Assembly: GCF_034313845.1 (NCBI RefSeq)
Contig: NZ_JAVIWN010000001.1
Strand: one strand, 5' to 3'
Length of the DNA: 64,000 nt
DNA from: Actimicrobium sp034313845
GTDB taxonomy: Bacteria; Pseudomonadota; Gammaproteobacteria; Burkholderiales; Burkholderiaceae_D
Positions 14,816-22,631 of this stretch are shown here, piece by piece. Both the position numbers and the translations under genes were made by a program. The notes below the pieces were generated by a model. It was not told where the DNA came from and did no database searches. It saw only the letters and a list, made by a program, of their open reading frames with translations. The stretch's first letter is position 1. Each line of letters starts with the position of its first letter.

Positions 14816-16597
14816 GTGATCATTTTCTCCACTGTTTATCGACTGCATCACGGGATACCCTTGCTCGGATGTGTGTCGCTGCAGCTGGTCTGCGGTGTCG
14901 CGCTGGCGCAAAGTAGTCTTCCAGTCTCTGTCGCGCAGGAAGGCTTGCGTCGAGAGGAAGAGCGCAGTCGCGTGCAGCAATCCCGGCTTGCGCCGACGAC
15001 CGACGTGCTGCAGCCGTCCCGCGCCGTGAGCTTCGACACCGTTCTGCCCAGTGAAACCCCGTGTTTCCTGATTCGCGACATCGTGCTGAGCGGCGAGAGT
15101 CATCGCCAGTTTCGCTGGTTGCTCGACAGTGCGCAGGGGTATCTGAACCGCTGCGTCGGTACCGTCGGACTGAGCAAAATTGCGTCGGTACTGGATGCGA
15201 AACTGACCGAATTTGGCTATGCGACCACGACCGTGACGCTGCCCGCGCAGAATCTGGCGGAGGGTACGTTGCAGGTGCGGCTGCATGCCGGGCGTGTCGG
15301 CGTCATCCGGATGGTGTCGGCAAAGGATGCGGATAAAGCAAGCGCAGCCGCTGAGCCAACTGAGTCGGCAACCGATACCGCCTGGGGAACCTGGCGCAAT
15401 GCCTTTGCGACCAGCACGGGCGATGTGCTCAATATGCGTGATCTGGAGCAGGGTGTCGAACAGATGCAGCGGCTGGCAAGCCAGCACGTCATCACCGAAC
15501 TGCACCCCGGCCAGCAGCCCGACACCAGCACGCTACTGATCCGGCGTCAGGACGCGACGTTACGTGAGCGGCTGCATGGCGGGGCGAACGTGGACAATGC
15601 CGACTCGACTGTCTTGGGCAAGCCGCACATTTCGGGAAATCTCGGGCTCGACAATCCGCTGGGTCTCAATGACCTGCTGTCGCTGTCGGTAAGCAGCAAT
15701 ATCGATGGGCTAAGCGCACGTCACCGCAGCCAGAATGTCGCGCGCGCTTACAGCATCCCCTGGGGTTACAACACGTTCAGTCTCACCAATAGCAGCAGCG
15801 AGTTCGCCCAAGTCGTGCAGGGCACTACCGCGCAATTCCTCTCCAGCGGCAGCAGTCGCACCCTTGAGGCAAAGTGGCATCGCACGCTGCTGCGCACCAG
15901 TTCGTCCAAGACAGGTGCCTATGCGAGCCTGCAGTTGCGCCGGGCAACCAGCTATCTCGACGAGGTCGAGCTTGTCGCGCAGCGCCAGCGCACCACCAAT
16001 GTTGAAACGGGTGTTACGTTCCGGCGCTTGCTGGATAACGCCAGCGTTGACCTGCAAGCCGGTTACCGGCATAGCATGCCCCGGCAGTTTGCACCGGACG
16101 ATCTCAACGGCGCGACGCAGGGTGGTCCCACGCTGCGTCCCGCACTGTGGATTGCTTCGGGACGTTATCGGCAGTCGTTCCAGTTGGGGCAGCAACCGGT
16201 GCAGTTCAGCGCAGAGTTGCGCGCGCAGCAAACCGCAGACGCCACGCTGGCGACTGATCAGATCGCCATCGGCAATCGCGCTACGGTGCGCGGCTTCGAC
16301 GGTGACAGCGTCTTGCTGGCCGAGAGCGGATACGTGACACGCAATGAATTGGCGCGTCCCGTGCAGTGGCTTGCCGGGGTGGAGTCGCAGGTTTATGCCG
16401 GCATCGATGCCGGGCGTGTCTGGGGCACCAGCGCCGCTTCGCTCATTGGCGATCGGCTCGCCGGTGCCGTGCTGGGCATTCGTGGCAAATGGCAAGCTGC
16501 GCAATCCGAGTTGAGCTACGGCACGCCGCTTTACAAACCGGCTGGCTTTCGTAGCGCAAACCATAACTTGACGCTATCGCTGACGGTCGCTTTTTAA
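14816..16597 (+). CDS. TpsB outer-membrane transporter (ShlB/FhaC/HecB family)
   Basis: Two-partner secretion pore that exports large TpsA adhesins or haemolysins. After a signal peptide (GIPLLGCVSLQLVCGVALAQ) come the POTRA region (PCFLIRDIVLSGES, YATTTVTLPAQNLAEGTLQV, RDLEQGVEQMQRL) and a C-terminal barrel with the family hallmark VRGF (ATVRGFDGDSVLLAESGYVTR). It ends with an aromatic residue (LTVAF). An in-frame TTG at 14774 is possible, but the GTG at 14816 gives a normal signal peptide. No TpsA gene is adjacent on either side, so the partner is elsewhere or lost. Confidence 0.88.
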   Translation: MIIFSTVYRLHHGIPLLGCVSLQLVCGVALAQSSLPVSVAQEGLRREEERSRVQQSRLAPTTDVLQPSRAVSFDTVLPSETPCFLIRDIVLSGESHRQFRWLLDSAQGYLNRCVGTVGLSKIASVLDAKLTEFGYATTTVTLPAQNLAEGTLQVRLHAGRVGVIRMVSAKDADKASAAAEPTESATDTAWGTWRNAFATSTGDVLNMRDLEQGVEQMQRLASQHVITELHPGQQPDTSTLLIRRQDATLRERLHGGANVDNADSTVLGKPHISGNLGLDNPLGLNDLLSLSVSSNIDGLSARHRSQNVARAYSIPWGYNTFSLTNSSSEFAQVVQGTTAQFLSSGSSRTLEAKWHRTLLRTSSSKTGAYASLQLRRATSYLDEVELVAQRQRTTNVETGVTFRRLLDNASVDLQAGYRHSMPRQFAPDDLNGATQGGPTLRPALWIASGRYRQSFQLGQQPVQFSAELRAQQTADATLATDQIAIGNRATVRGFDGDSVLLAESGYVTRNELARPVQWLAGVESQVYAGIDAGRVWGTSAASLIGDRLAGAVLGIRGKWQAAQSELSYGTPLYKPAGFRSANHNLTLSLTVAF

Positions 16598-16777
16598 AAC
16601 GGGATCGACGTGCGCCAGGTGGCGCTCTGCGTCGGTGTCCCCGGGCTCAATGCAAGCAGCCTTGAACAGCCCGATTTCATACTGTCCGTCATTAGAAAAA
16701 TCCGGCAGGGGTTGGGGAAACTGCCGGTTTATGGTTTGAAGTGAGACAACGCCACTGTAAATAAAAGTGATCGTTCC

Positions 16778-17809
16778 TTAATAATGCTCGTTGACGTTGT
16801 TGAATGGGCCGAATTTTGCGCGTTGATATGCCTTTGGCTGGCCGGCAAAATGTTCGGGAATCGCAAAGCCTTGCGGACGTAATGCGGTGTCGATATAGAG
16901 CTTGGTGCGATTGGGGTTTTGCCTGCGTGGCATGGCATCGTCATTGATGTAAGCGGCGATATCCAACGCCTGCGCAGACGTCAGTTGTGGCTTATCTGCC
17001 TGCGTGCCAAAGGGCATGGATGCGCGAATATAGCGGGCCAGTAAGGGTATGGCAAACATATGGCCGGCATTGTCATAGGTGTCATTGCCTGTCAACGGCG
17101 GGAAAATATAGCCCGCACCTGTTTCAAATTCTGGCTGGCGCTTTCCCTGCGCATCGGCACCATGACAGCTTTCGCATTTGCTGATGAAAAGCGCTTTGCC
17201 CCGTAACGGATCGGCAGCGCGATGGAGCGCCTTTATCGGCATCAATCCGACACCTTCCATGGCGCGATCGGGTCGTGCCTCGCTGCTCAACCAGTGCAGG
17301 TAGGCCATGATGGCTTTGAACTCTGGCGTGTCGACTGTCAGCTTTACCGGTGCGGCACCAAACATGCCCAGCGCTCGCTGTTCAAGTGAAATAATCTTGC
17401 CGGATTTGATATCAAATCGCGGATAGTCGTTCACTGCATTGACCAGTGCCAGGGAAAATTTCTTGGTGCCTGGCAGTCCGGAAGGGCCAGCCTGATGACA
17501 GCTGACGCAGTCAAGGCTGTTCCAGTTGAATCGCTTGTTTTCGTCCGGTGCACGATTGCCGACGCGCTGCGACGTATGACGCATGAGGTCAATACCTTCG
17601 CGGATAGCGTCACCTTCAGGGCCAGGCGGAATATTGGCAGGATCAGGCTCATGCCACATCTGTGAGGGACGGGTTGCGTACCGTCGTAACATTGTCTGTG
17701 CATCCTCCGTGGTCAGACTGTCTCTGAGCTGGAAGGGGGCAATGTCAAACGCCTGTGCGGTACCTGCGGTGCACGCCAGCGCACACAGCAGGTAGAAGTA
17801 ATTTTTCAT
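16778..17809 (-). CDS. TsdA-like dihaem cytochrome c
   Basis: A 343-residue periplasmic cytochrome. A signal peptide (MKNYFYLLCALACTAGTAQA) precedes two haem motifs, CVSCH and CESCH. The stretch EGIDLMRHTSQRVGN, then YPRFDIKSGKIISLEQRALG and FKAIMAYLHWLSSE, resembles thiosulfate dehydrogenase TsdA. However, where TsdA has a cysteine as axial haem ligand (GC..RSMNG), this protein has GMFGAAP, so the activity may differ. A CGGAG site precedes the ATG at 17809. The frame also extends upstream to an ATG at 17938 that has its own GAGGGG site, which would add 43 residues. An exact HrpL-type promoter lies at 18017-18044 pointing at this gene. Confidence 0.8.
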   Translation of the reverse strand: MKNYFYLLCALACTAGTAQAFDIAPFQLRDSLTTEDAQTMLRRYATRPSQMWHEPDPANIPPGPEGDAIREGIDLMRHTSQRVGNRAPDENKRFNWNSLDCVSCHQAGPSGLPGTKKFSLALVNAVNDYPRFDIKSGKIISLEQRALGMFGAAPVKLTVDTPEFKAIMAYLHWLSSEARPDRAMEGVGLMPIKALHRAADPLRGKALFISKCESCHGADAQGKRQPEFETGAGYIFPPLTGNDTYDNAGHMFAIPLLARYIRASMPFGTQADKPQLTSAQALDIAAYINDDAMPRRQNPNRTKLYIDTALRPQGFAIPEHFAGQPKAYQRAKFGPFNNVNEHY

Positions 17810-18016
17810 GTGGGTACTCCGTGAAGTTGCATTTATTGGGACTGGATGTCTTCTCGTTGATTGGAGAAGGTCAGCTTTCTGCGTTAGGCATCGATCGTGT
17901 GGAGGGGGTGATAGTTCCTGTGCGGACTGATATGCCATGACGAAGTCGCCCCTCTGCGCATCTGGCCTATCCGATGTAGGAATTTTCTTTCGAACGCGAC
18001 GATCGCGATGCAGCCA

Positions 18017-18044
18017 TCAGTGGCTGATGCAGTCCAGTGGTTCC
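18017..18044 (-). promoter_or_regulatory. hrp box (HrpL-type ECF promoter), exact consensus
   Basis: On the minus strand the sequence is GGAACC, 15 bases, CCACTGA, which matches the HrpL promoter consensus GGAACC-N15/16-CCACNNA at every fixed position. Transcription would start near 18010 and run into the TsdA-like cytochrome gene, leaving a leader of about 200 nt to 17809 or 72 nt to the alternative ATG at 17938. Only about 0.06 such exact matches are expected by chance in 64 kb on both strands with either spacing, assuming even base use. Confidence 0.65.
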
Positions 18045-18498
18045 AAAATTACGACCCGCTCCTGGCTATTCCGGATCGATGACATGCTCAAGCATTGGTG
18101 GCTGCAGAATGCGGCGATTGCCCCTTGATCCTTGATGTGGAGGGTTGACTAATCGGCACTTGGTTTGGCCAATTCGGCTGACAAATTCAGCGAACAATGG
18201 GAATGACGCCGCTGGGTGGGCGCTTGCTGACGAACTGGGAGAGCTCGTTGAAATGATCCGTTTTTTCTTGTGGTTGACTACCATTTGAAAAATTTAACGG
18301 CTGCAGTATTTCAGCTTTTGCTAGCTGAGCATAAACGCAAGCATGGCGGCGTCTTCGTCCAGCATCGTTAGCAGGGTAACGCTCCCGATTAACAGGTACG
18401 CCATCAAACGGTTAAAAAAATGGTGAGTCAAATAATGCATTTATGCACTTTATTTCCATTGCCGGTGAGCGTTGAGCGGTGATTCAGCGTCACAATAA

Positions 18499-18533
18499 AA
18501 AAAGCCCGCATTCGGATGAACGTGCGGGCTTTT
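18499..18533 (-). terminator. rho-independent terminator of tRNA-Ser(TGA)
   Basis: A hairpin with arms AAAGCCCGCA and TGCGGGCTTT (18501-18533). On the minus strand it is followed by a run of seven T. It sits 11 bases beyond the CCA end of the tRNA gene. Confidence 0.85.
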
Positions 18534-18543
18534 AAAAACTGAG

Positions 18544-18633
18544 TGGCGGAGGCGGTGAGATTCGAACTCACGAAGGGCTCACACCCTCGCCAGTTTTCAA
18601 GACTGGTGCCTTCAACCGCTCGGCCACACCTCC
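18544..18633 (-). tRNA. tRNA-Ser (anticodon TGA)
   Basis: Complete 90-nt class II tRNA including an encoded CCA. Acceptor stem GGAGGTG pairs with CGCCTCC. The anticodon loop CTTGAAA sits between CCAGT and ACTGG and gives TGA. The long variable arm GAGGGTGTGAGCCCTTC is typical of serine tRNA, and the T loop is GTTCGAATC. The gene is not split. The intergenic bases 18634-18796 behind its 5' end hold its promoter and nothing else that I recognise. Confidence 0.95.
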
Positions 18634-18796
18634 AACTGAAGCCGCATTATGCCATTTGATCTTCGTCGGGACCAATTGAAATTGCATGCTGAACGATTAT
18701 TTTTTACTGATTGGTAATCTCGCTCGGAATCCGGTGCTCGTAAGAAGCTGAAAAACACGTCTCGTACAGGACGCATGACCAATAAGTGAGTGTCAA

Positions 18797-19363
18797 TTAA
18801 TTAATAATCTGTCGAATTTGCTCCCTGACGCGCGACACGCGGGATCGTACTGTACCAATTGGAATGTGCATTTGCTCTGCGGCAACGGCATAGCTGGATT
18901 CATGCTCGAGGACGGCTTCAAAAGTCTCCAGTATGCGATTGGGAAGAGCCGATAACATCTGCTCGACACGCTCCGCTAACTGCTGATTCTCTATCAGGTC
19001 AGCCGGATCACCTGACATGTCGACCATATCGTCGATCATGCTTTCATCAGCATGTCTGGTGACAGCGGCATAGTTGCGCCGTACGTGGTTGCGTGCAAGG
19101 TTAAGGGCAATGCCAAACAGCCAGGTTGATGGTTTCGAGGCTCCGGTGAAGCGATCGGCACACCGTACGCTTTCAACAAAGGTATTTTGTACAACATCCT
19201 TTGCATCTTCGATGTTACGAACATAACGCTGTACGAAGCGAACGAGGTGCGAATAATGCTGCCTGAATAAGTGATCGATATCTTCAATGCTAAGGCTTTG
19301 TACCGCTTTTTCTGTTTCGGACTGGTCAACTGCGGGTAGTGGTTGCTCGAGTAAGGTAATCAT
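18797..19363 (-). CDS. hrpL: HrpL-type ECF sigma factor, copy 1
   Basis: A 188-residue extracytoplasmic-function sigma factor. Region 2 contains HYSHLVRFVQRYVRNIEDAK and TGASKPSTWLFGIALNLARN. Region 4 ends AEQMHIPIGTVRSRVSRVRE. The pieces ASKPSTWLFGIALNLARNH and PIGTVRSR are strikingly close to Pseudomonas syringae HrpL as I remember it, beyond what general ECF factors share. No anti-sigma gene is adjacent. I prefer the second ATG (19363), because CAGGAG lies 6 nt before it and abuts the first one (19369). It is tandem with copy 2, and hrp boxes in the window provide its likely targets. Confidence 0.85.
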   Translation of the reverse strand: MITLLEQPLPAVDQSETEKAVQSLSIEDIDHLFRQHYSHLVRFVQRYVRNIEDAKDVVQNTFVESVRCADRFTGASKPSTWLFGIALNLARNHVRRNYAAVTRHADESMIDDMVDMSGDPADLIENQQLAERVEQMLSALPNRILETFEAVLEHESSYAVAAEQMHIPIGTVRSRVSRVREQIRQIIN

Positions 19364-19413
19364 CGCCATCTCCTGAGTGACGTGCCGGAAGGGGCACGGT
19401 TTAAGAGATCTAT

Positions 19414-19429
19414 TGCAACTGCCATGCCA
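19414..19429 (-). promoter_or_regulatory. sigma-54 promoter of hrpL copy 1
   Basis: Minus-strand TGGCATG-GCAG-TTGCA fits the -24/-12 consensus TGGCAYR-N4-TTGCW at every position, with exactly ten bases between GG and GC. The predicted start near 19403 leaves a leader of about 40 nt to the ATG at 19363. Sigma-54 control matches what is known for hrpL in P. syringae, where HrpR/HrpS enhancer-binding proteins act; no such activator gene is in this window. Confidence 0.8.
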
Positions 19430-19616
19430 AAGATTGTTTTTTTGCTAAGTGGTTATAAAGAAAGGATATTTTGTTTAAATGACATTTATTGTCAAAGAAA
19501 CACTCTAAAAATGGCTCCGACACCGTCGGAAAATTTCATTTTTTGTATCGACCCGATTGAGATGGCTCCATCTCAGAACGGTCTCTTTGAGCAGTGGTGG
19601 TGTGAATGCTGTTGTT

Positions 19617-20186
19617 TCAATCGACCAGGACGTGGATCTGTTGTCGTATGCGGGAAATGCGAGAGCGGACGGTACCGATCGGGATCTGCATTTTTTCGGC
19701 TGCTTCGGCATAGTTGGCGTCGTGTTCCAGTACCAACTCAAAAGTGTCGCGCAGGCGTTGAGGTAACTTCGAGATCATTGTTGCAATATTGTTAGCAAGC
19801 TGTCGGTTTTCAATCAAATCGGCTGGATTGGCTGACATATCCAACAGATCATTGATCAAGCTTTCATCGGCCATCCTGATCGATGCCGCATAGTGTTTTC
19901 GTGCATGATCCCGCGCCAGATTCAGTGCTATGCCGAATAGCCATGTTGATGGCAATGAGCTACCGTTAAAACGATCTGAGCAACGAATCGCTTCAATGAA
20001 TGTTGCCTGAACTACATCCTTGGCATCATCGACGTTGCGTACGTATCGCTGTGTGAAGCGCACAAGGTTGACGTAATGTTTATTGAATAATTGGTCGACG
20101 TGGATTTCAGATTTTTGCGCACACGTTGTTGACGTCGAATTGTTATTCGAAATCTCGCTAGCTCGTTTTTTGATTGGCGCAATCAT
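19617..20186 (-). CDS. hrpL: HrpL-type ECF sigma factor, copy 2
   Basis: A 189-residue paralogue of copy 1 with the same organisation: HYVNLVRFTQRYVRNVDDAK, PSTWLFGIALNLARDHARKH, and region 4 AEKMQIPIGTVRSRISRIRQ. The two copies are identical over long blocks, differ throughout their N-termini, and both keep intact promoter-recognition regions, so neither looks dead. The frame is open further upstream, but GGGAA before the ATG at 20186 and the sigma-54 promoter at 20232-20247 fix the start. The duplicate may give a second input into the secretion system or recognise a slightly different box. Confidence 0.85.
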   Translation of the reverse strand: MIAPIKKRASEISNNNSTSTTCAQKSEIHVDQLFNKHYVNLVRFTQRYVRNVDDAKDVVQATFIEAIRCSDRFNGSSLPSTWLFGIALNLARDHARKHYAASIRMADESLINDLLDMSANPADLIENRQLANNIATMISKLPQRLRDTFELVLEHDANYAEAAEKMQIPIGTVRSRISRIRQQIHVLVD

Positions 20187-20231
20187 TACTATTCCCGGAA
20201 TTTTTGATCGATGAACTGCCCCGGGTTGTAG

Positions 20232-20247
20232 CGCAATAGTCGTGCCA
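20232..20247 (-). promoter_or_regulatory. sigma-54 promoter of hrpL copy 2
   Basis: Minus-strand TGGCACG-ACTA-TTGCG, a near-perfect -24/-12 element (only the last base departs from TTGCW), with the required ten bases between GG and GC. The predicted start near 20221 gives a leader of about 35 nt to the ATG at 20186. Each hrpL copy therefore has its own promoter of the same class. Confidence 0.85.
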
Positions 20248-20363
20248 AATAGTTCCGTAGGGCAAGTGCTTGTAACGATTGCGAAATTTTTTGCGCATGG
20301 TAAATAAAAATGGAAACCGTCTAAAACATCAAAATGTTTTTTCGGAGAAACCTTAATGTTTAA

Positions 20364-20391
20364 GGAACTCCACTCCTGCGGGCACCACATA
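20364..20391 (+). promoter_or_regulatory. hrp box of the sctW operon
   Basis: GGAACT, 15 bases, CCACATA: one change (T for C) from GGAACC-N15-CCACNNA. It faces the sctW gene and is the only promoter-like element before the secretion operon. The first ATG of sctW (20397) lies only 6 bases beyond the box, so transcription would begin almost on that codon. Confidence 0.8.
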
Positions 20392-20396
20392 ACACC

Positions 20397-21515
20397 ATGG
20401 TCGCCATCACTCAATCGCAGCAAATCCGTCAAAACGGAGTTAGTTCCGAGACCAACATTGGTCAGCCGGTTCGTAGTTCTCGTGCGACAGAGGAAATGAC
20501 AGAAATCGCTGCATTCCAGGAATTGGCGATGGCAACACACTCGGCACATCAACAGTCCCACGGCCCCAACCGGACTCTGGCCCAGCGCGCTGCGGCGGGT
20601 CGCGAACGCAAGCTTTCGGGTATGCCAGTTCCAGAAACAAAGTCCGAAGAAAAGTCAGATAGTGGTCTTCAGGCTGCGAAGGATGGGCAACAACCTGCCG
20701 AGTTGCCAGCAACACGTGGAGAGCTCGAAGACGCAGAAATGAATCGCTTGCGACAGCATCTGGATCTAAGTGGCCGAGGGCCATCGTCGGAAGAGGACTT
20801 GGAAGATTTAAAAAAAAGGCATTCCGATTCGATCCATGCTGGTCTTGATGTCGACGTTGTCCTGCGTGATTCTTCGGGCAATAGTCGGCGTCAACTCACT
20901 GACGAGACGGCTCTTATTACCGGCTTCAAATTTGATAACAAAGGTGAGTCAATCAAACCGCTGACCTTGCTCGACAATCTTGAAAGTCAGTTTGGAAAGG
21001 ATCGCGTCGATGTTGCGTTACTTGATGTGAAAAGAGCGGTGGGTGCCGAATCACGCAAGCGTTCTCGCGACGGGCCAGGACCGCAAAGCTGGCGTTCTCT
21101 CTCACTTGGCAATGCTTATCACGCATTGATTTCAAGTCGTGCGATTGGTCTCGATATGCGCGGAAAATTCTCCGGCCTCGGACTTCAGCCAAAAGCGTCA
21201 GTGGCCGAGACGAGTCGATTGATGCTGAAAGTGCCGTTACTGGACGATCGCACTGCAGAGCCATTCGTAGCCAAATTAGTGGACATGAATACGGTCAGTC
21301 CTGGCAAAAAACCGGCTGTTTATCGCACTGTGCGCTCTGCCGTGACCTCGCTCCCAACCACAATGTGGTCGCTTGATGCACTTCCGCAAAGGCAACTAAC
21401 GCTGGGGAAACTCGATGAGTTGTCGCACCACAAACCAACTCAAGAATACGGTGGATCAAGTTTGCTGTCCCATACGGAAAGCCGGGAACGTGCCCGCATT
21501 GCCAAATTGTTCTAG
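20397..21515 (+). CDS. sctW: SctW, type III secretion gatekeeper (HrpJ/InvE/YopN family)
   Basis: Cytoplasmic switch protein that holds back secretion of late substrates and binds the export gate SctV. Evidence is its place as first gene of the operon, its size (up to 372 aa), the basic segment RTLAQRAAAGRERKLS typical of InvE-like N-termini, and an all-helical body without membrane segments. Family identity is by position and composition more than by a strong motif. Start is uncertain: 20397 lies 6 nt after the hrp box and would be leaderless, while the in-frame ATG at 20529 has AGGA 7 nt upstream and would give 328 aa. Confidence 0.7.
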   Translation: MVAITQSQQIRQNGVSSETNIGQPVRSSRATEEMTEIAAFQELAMATHSAHQQSHGPNRTLAQRAAAGRERKLSGMPVPETKSEEKSDSGLQAAKDGQQPAELPATRGELEDAEMNRLRQHLDLSGRGPSSEEDLEDLKKRHSDSIHAGLDVDVVLRDSSGNSRRQLTDETALITGFKFDNKGESIKPLTLLDNLESQFGKDRVDVALLDVKRAVGAESRKRSRDGPGPQSWRSLSLGNAYHALISSRAIGLDMRGKFSGLGLQPKASVAETSRLMLKVPLLDDRTAEPFVAKLVDMNTVSPGKKPAVYRTVRSAVTSLPTTMWSLDALPQRQLTLGKLDELSHHKPTQEYGGSSLLSHTESRERARIAKLF

Positions 21516-21532
21516 CCCCTCAGGAGGAAGTG

Positions 21533-21898
21533 ATGACGACGTTCGTATCGGCCGTTGAACTTGAAAAAATCGCCTTTTCCCTTGTTTCAACCGCACTCAA
21601 CGCCAAGGCCGTTGCTCGGATTGCACTGGATAACGGATTGGCGATATTTGCTTACCCTGATGCAGGTTTTGTGGTTGTTGGTCTCGGCTATCAGCGAGAT
21701 CAATTGCGTCCGGGGTTCATCGAGAGCGTGCTTAAACGGAGGTACCAGATGCCTGCCCGCTTTGCGCAGTGGATGCCATCGCAGTTTGCCGATGGCAGCT
21801 TTTTCGTTCTACTCCGTATGGAGTATGGCGCACGGGATACGGCACCTTCACCCTCGGAGGCGGCACTCGACAACGCGGTTGCGTTGCTGATGCCATGA
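21533..21898 (+). CDS. probable type III secretion chaperone (SycN position)
   Basis: A 121-residue protein with an excellent ribosome site (AGGAGG, 5 nt before the ATG at 21533). The fold looks alpha/beta (LAIFAYPDAGFVVVGLGYQR, then helical segments and FFVLLRMEYG), as in small class I secretion chaperones. It sits directly after sctW, where the Ysc system has sycN, a chaperone of the gatekeeper. The stop overlaps the next start as ATGA. I did not recognise a specific family motif, so the chaperone role is inferred from size and place. Confidence 0.5.
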   Translation: MTTFVSAVELEKIAFSLVSTALNAKAVARIALDNGLAIFAYPDAGFVVVGLGYQRDQLRPGFIESVLKRRYQMPARFAQWMPSQFADGSFFVLLRMEYGARDTAPSPSEAALDNAVALLMP

Positions 21899-22326
21899 GT
21901 ATCTCTCGTGTAGGAGCGCCTGGTAGCGCTCCCCAGATTGCCCTGGAAACTGGTGAAATTGTGACGTTGGGTGTGGAGATTTCTCAGTCGAACGTATCAC
22001 TTTCCCAGCTAAAAGAATACGAACGAGACGCGTCGATCAATCTTGTCGGACGCCATGATAGCCGCGGTATTGATGTGTTGACATCCCTATTGGGCGTCTC
22101 GTTGACGGCAGGCAGCGTTGCCTGGAGCGGCGATCCCGTTCCGAAAATGCGTGCGCTGCAAAAGAAATTTCTCGAGCATGGATTGACACAGGAAGGAGAG
22201 CCGCGCCGGAGAGCGCTGGCAGCCATCACGGTCGTTGAAAAAAGCATCAAGGGGCGGCTGAGGTTGCACCAGCTACACATGTCAGATTTACAGCTGGCGA
22301 GTGTTCGAGAGGAATCAAAATCATGA
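21895..22326 (+). CDS. type III secretion operon protein, YscX position
   Basis: A 143-residue protein with no signal peptide or membrane helix. It overlaps both neighbours by 4 nt (ATGA at 21895 and at 22323), so it is translated as part of the operon. The middle (RHDSRGIDVLTSLLGVSLTA) is hydrophobic and the C-terminus is helical and basic (RRRALAAITVVEKSIKGRLR). In Ysc-type systems the gene here is yscX, an early secreted export-gate partner. Sequence likeness to YscX is not evident to me by eye, so this is a positional suggestion only. Confidence 0.5.
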   Translation: MSISRVGAPGSAPQIALETGEIVTLGVEISQSNVSLSQLKEYERDASINLVGRHDSRGIDVLTSLLGVSLTAGSVAWSGDPVPKMRALQKKFLEHGLTQEGEPRRRALAAITVVEKSIKGRLRLHQLHMSDLQLASVREESKS

Positions 22327-22631
22327 TGGTGCGAAAAAAGCGCGTGACGTTCCCTCCTGAAGCTTTATTGGCAATCGGATTAGTGTGGGGGCATCTAAAT
22401 ACTGGCCAGTTGGAGGACGCGTACCAGCTGGCCTGTGGTTGTGCGGCGTTATGGCCGGAGGACCAGCGTTTTGCATTGATGGCGTCGTACGCTGCGGTGG
22501 AGTTGGCGGCACCGCTGGAAGAGTTCATGGTTCAGGCATTAAAAAATACCAGCGACACATCCTGGACCAAGTTGATTATGCGGCGGGCTCATCCCCCAGG
22601 TAATCCTGGAGCGGGTTACGAGCATGAATAA
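22323..22631 (+). CDS. TPR-like type III secretion protein, YscY position
   Basis: A 102-residue helical protein. GLVWGHLNTGQLEDAYQLAC followed by LWPEDQRFALMASYAAVELA has the spacing of a tetratricopeptide repeat, as in YscY (about 114 aa), which binds YscX and SctV. It overlaps the upstream gene by 4 nt and the sctV start by 8 nt. The three small genes between sctW and sctV thus follow the Ysc order sycN-yscX-yscY-yscV. Confidence 0.5.
   Translation: MMVRKKRVTFPPEALLAIGLVWGHLNTGQLEDAYQLACGCAALWPEDQRFALMASYAAVELAAPLEEFMVQALKNTSDTSWTKLIMRRAHPPGNPGAGYEHE

Noticed and set aside
18544..18633. tRNA-Ser(TGA) as the insertion site of the secretion locus
   Set aside because: The secretion genes lie on the 5' side of an intact tRNA, and no copy of its 3' end is found at the other side of the locus.
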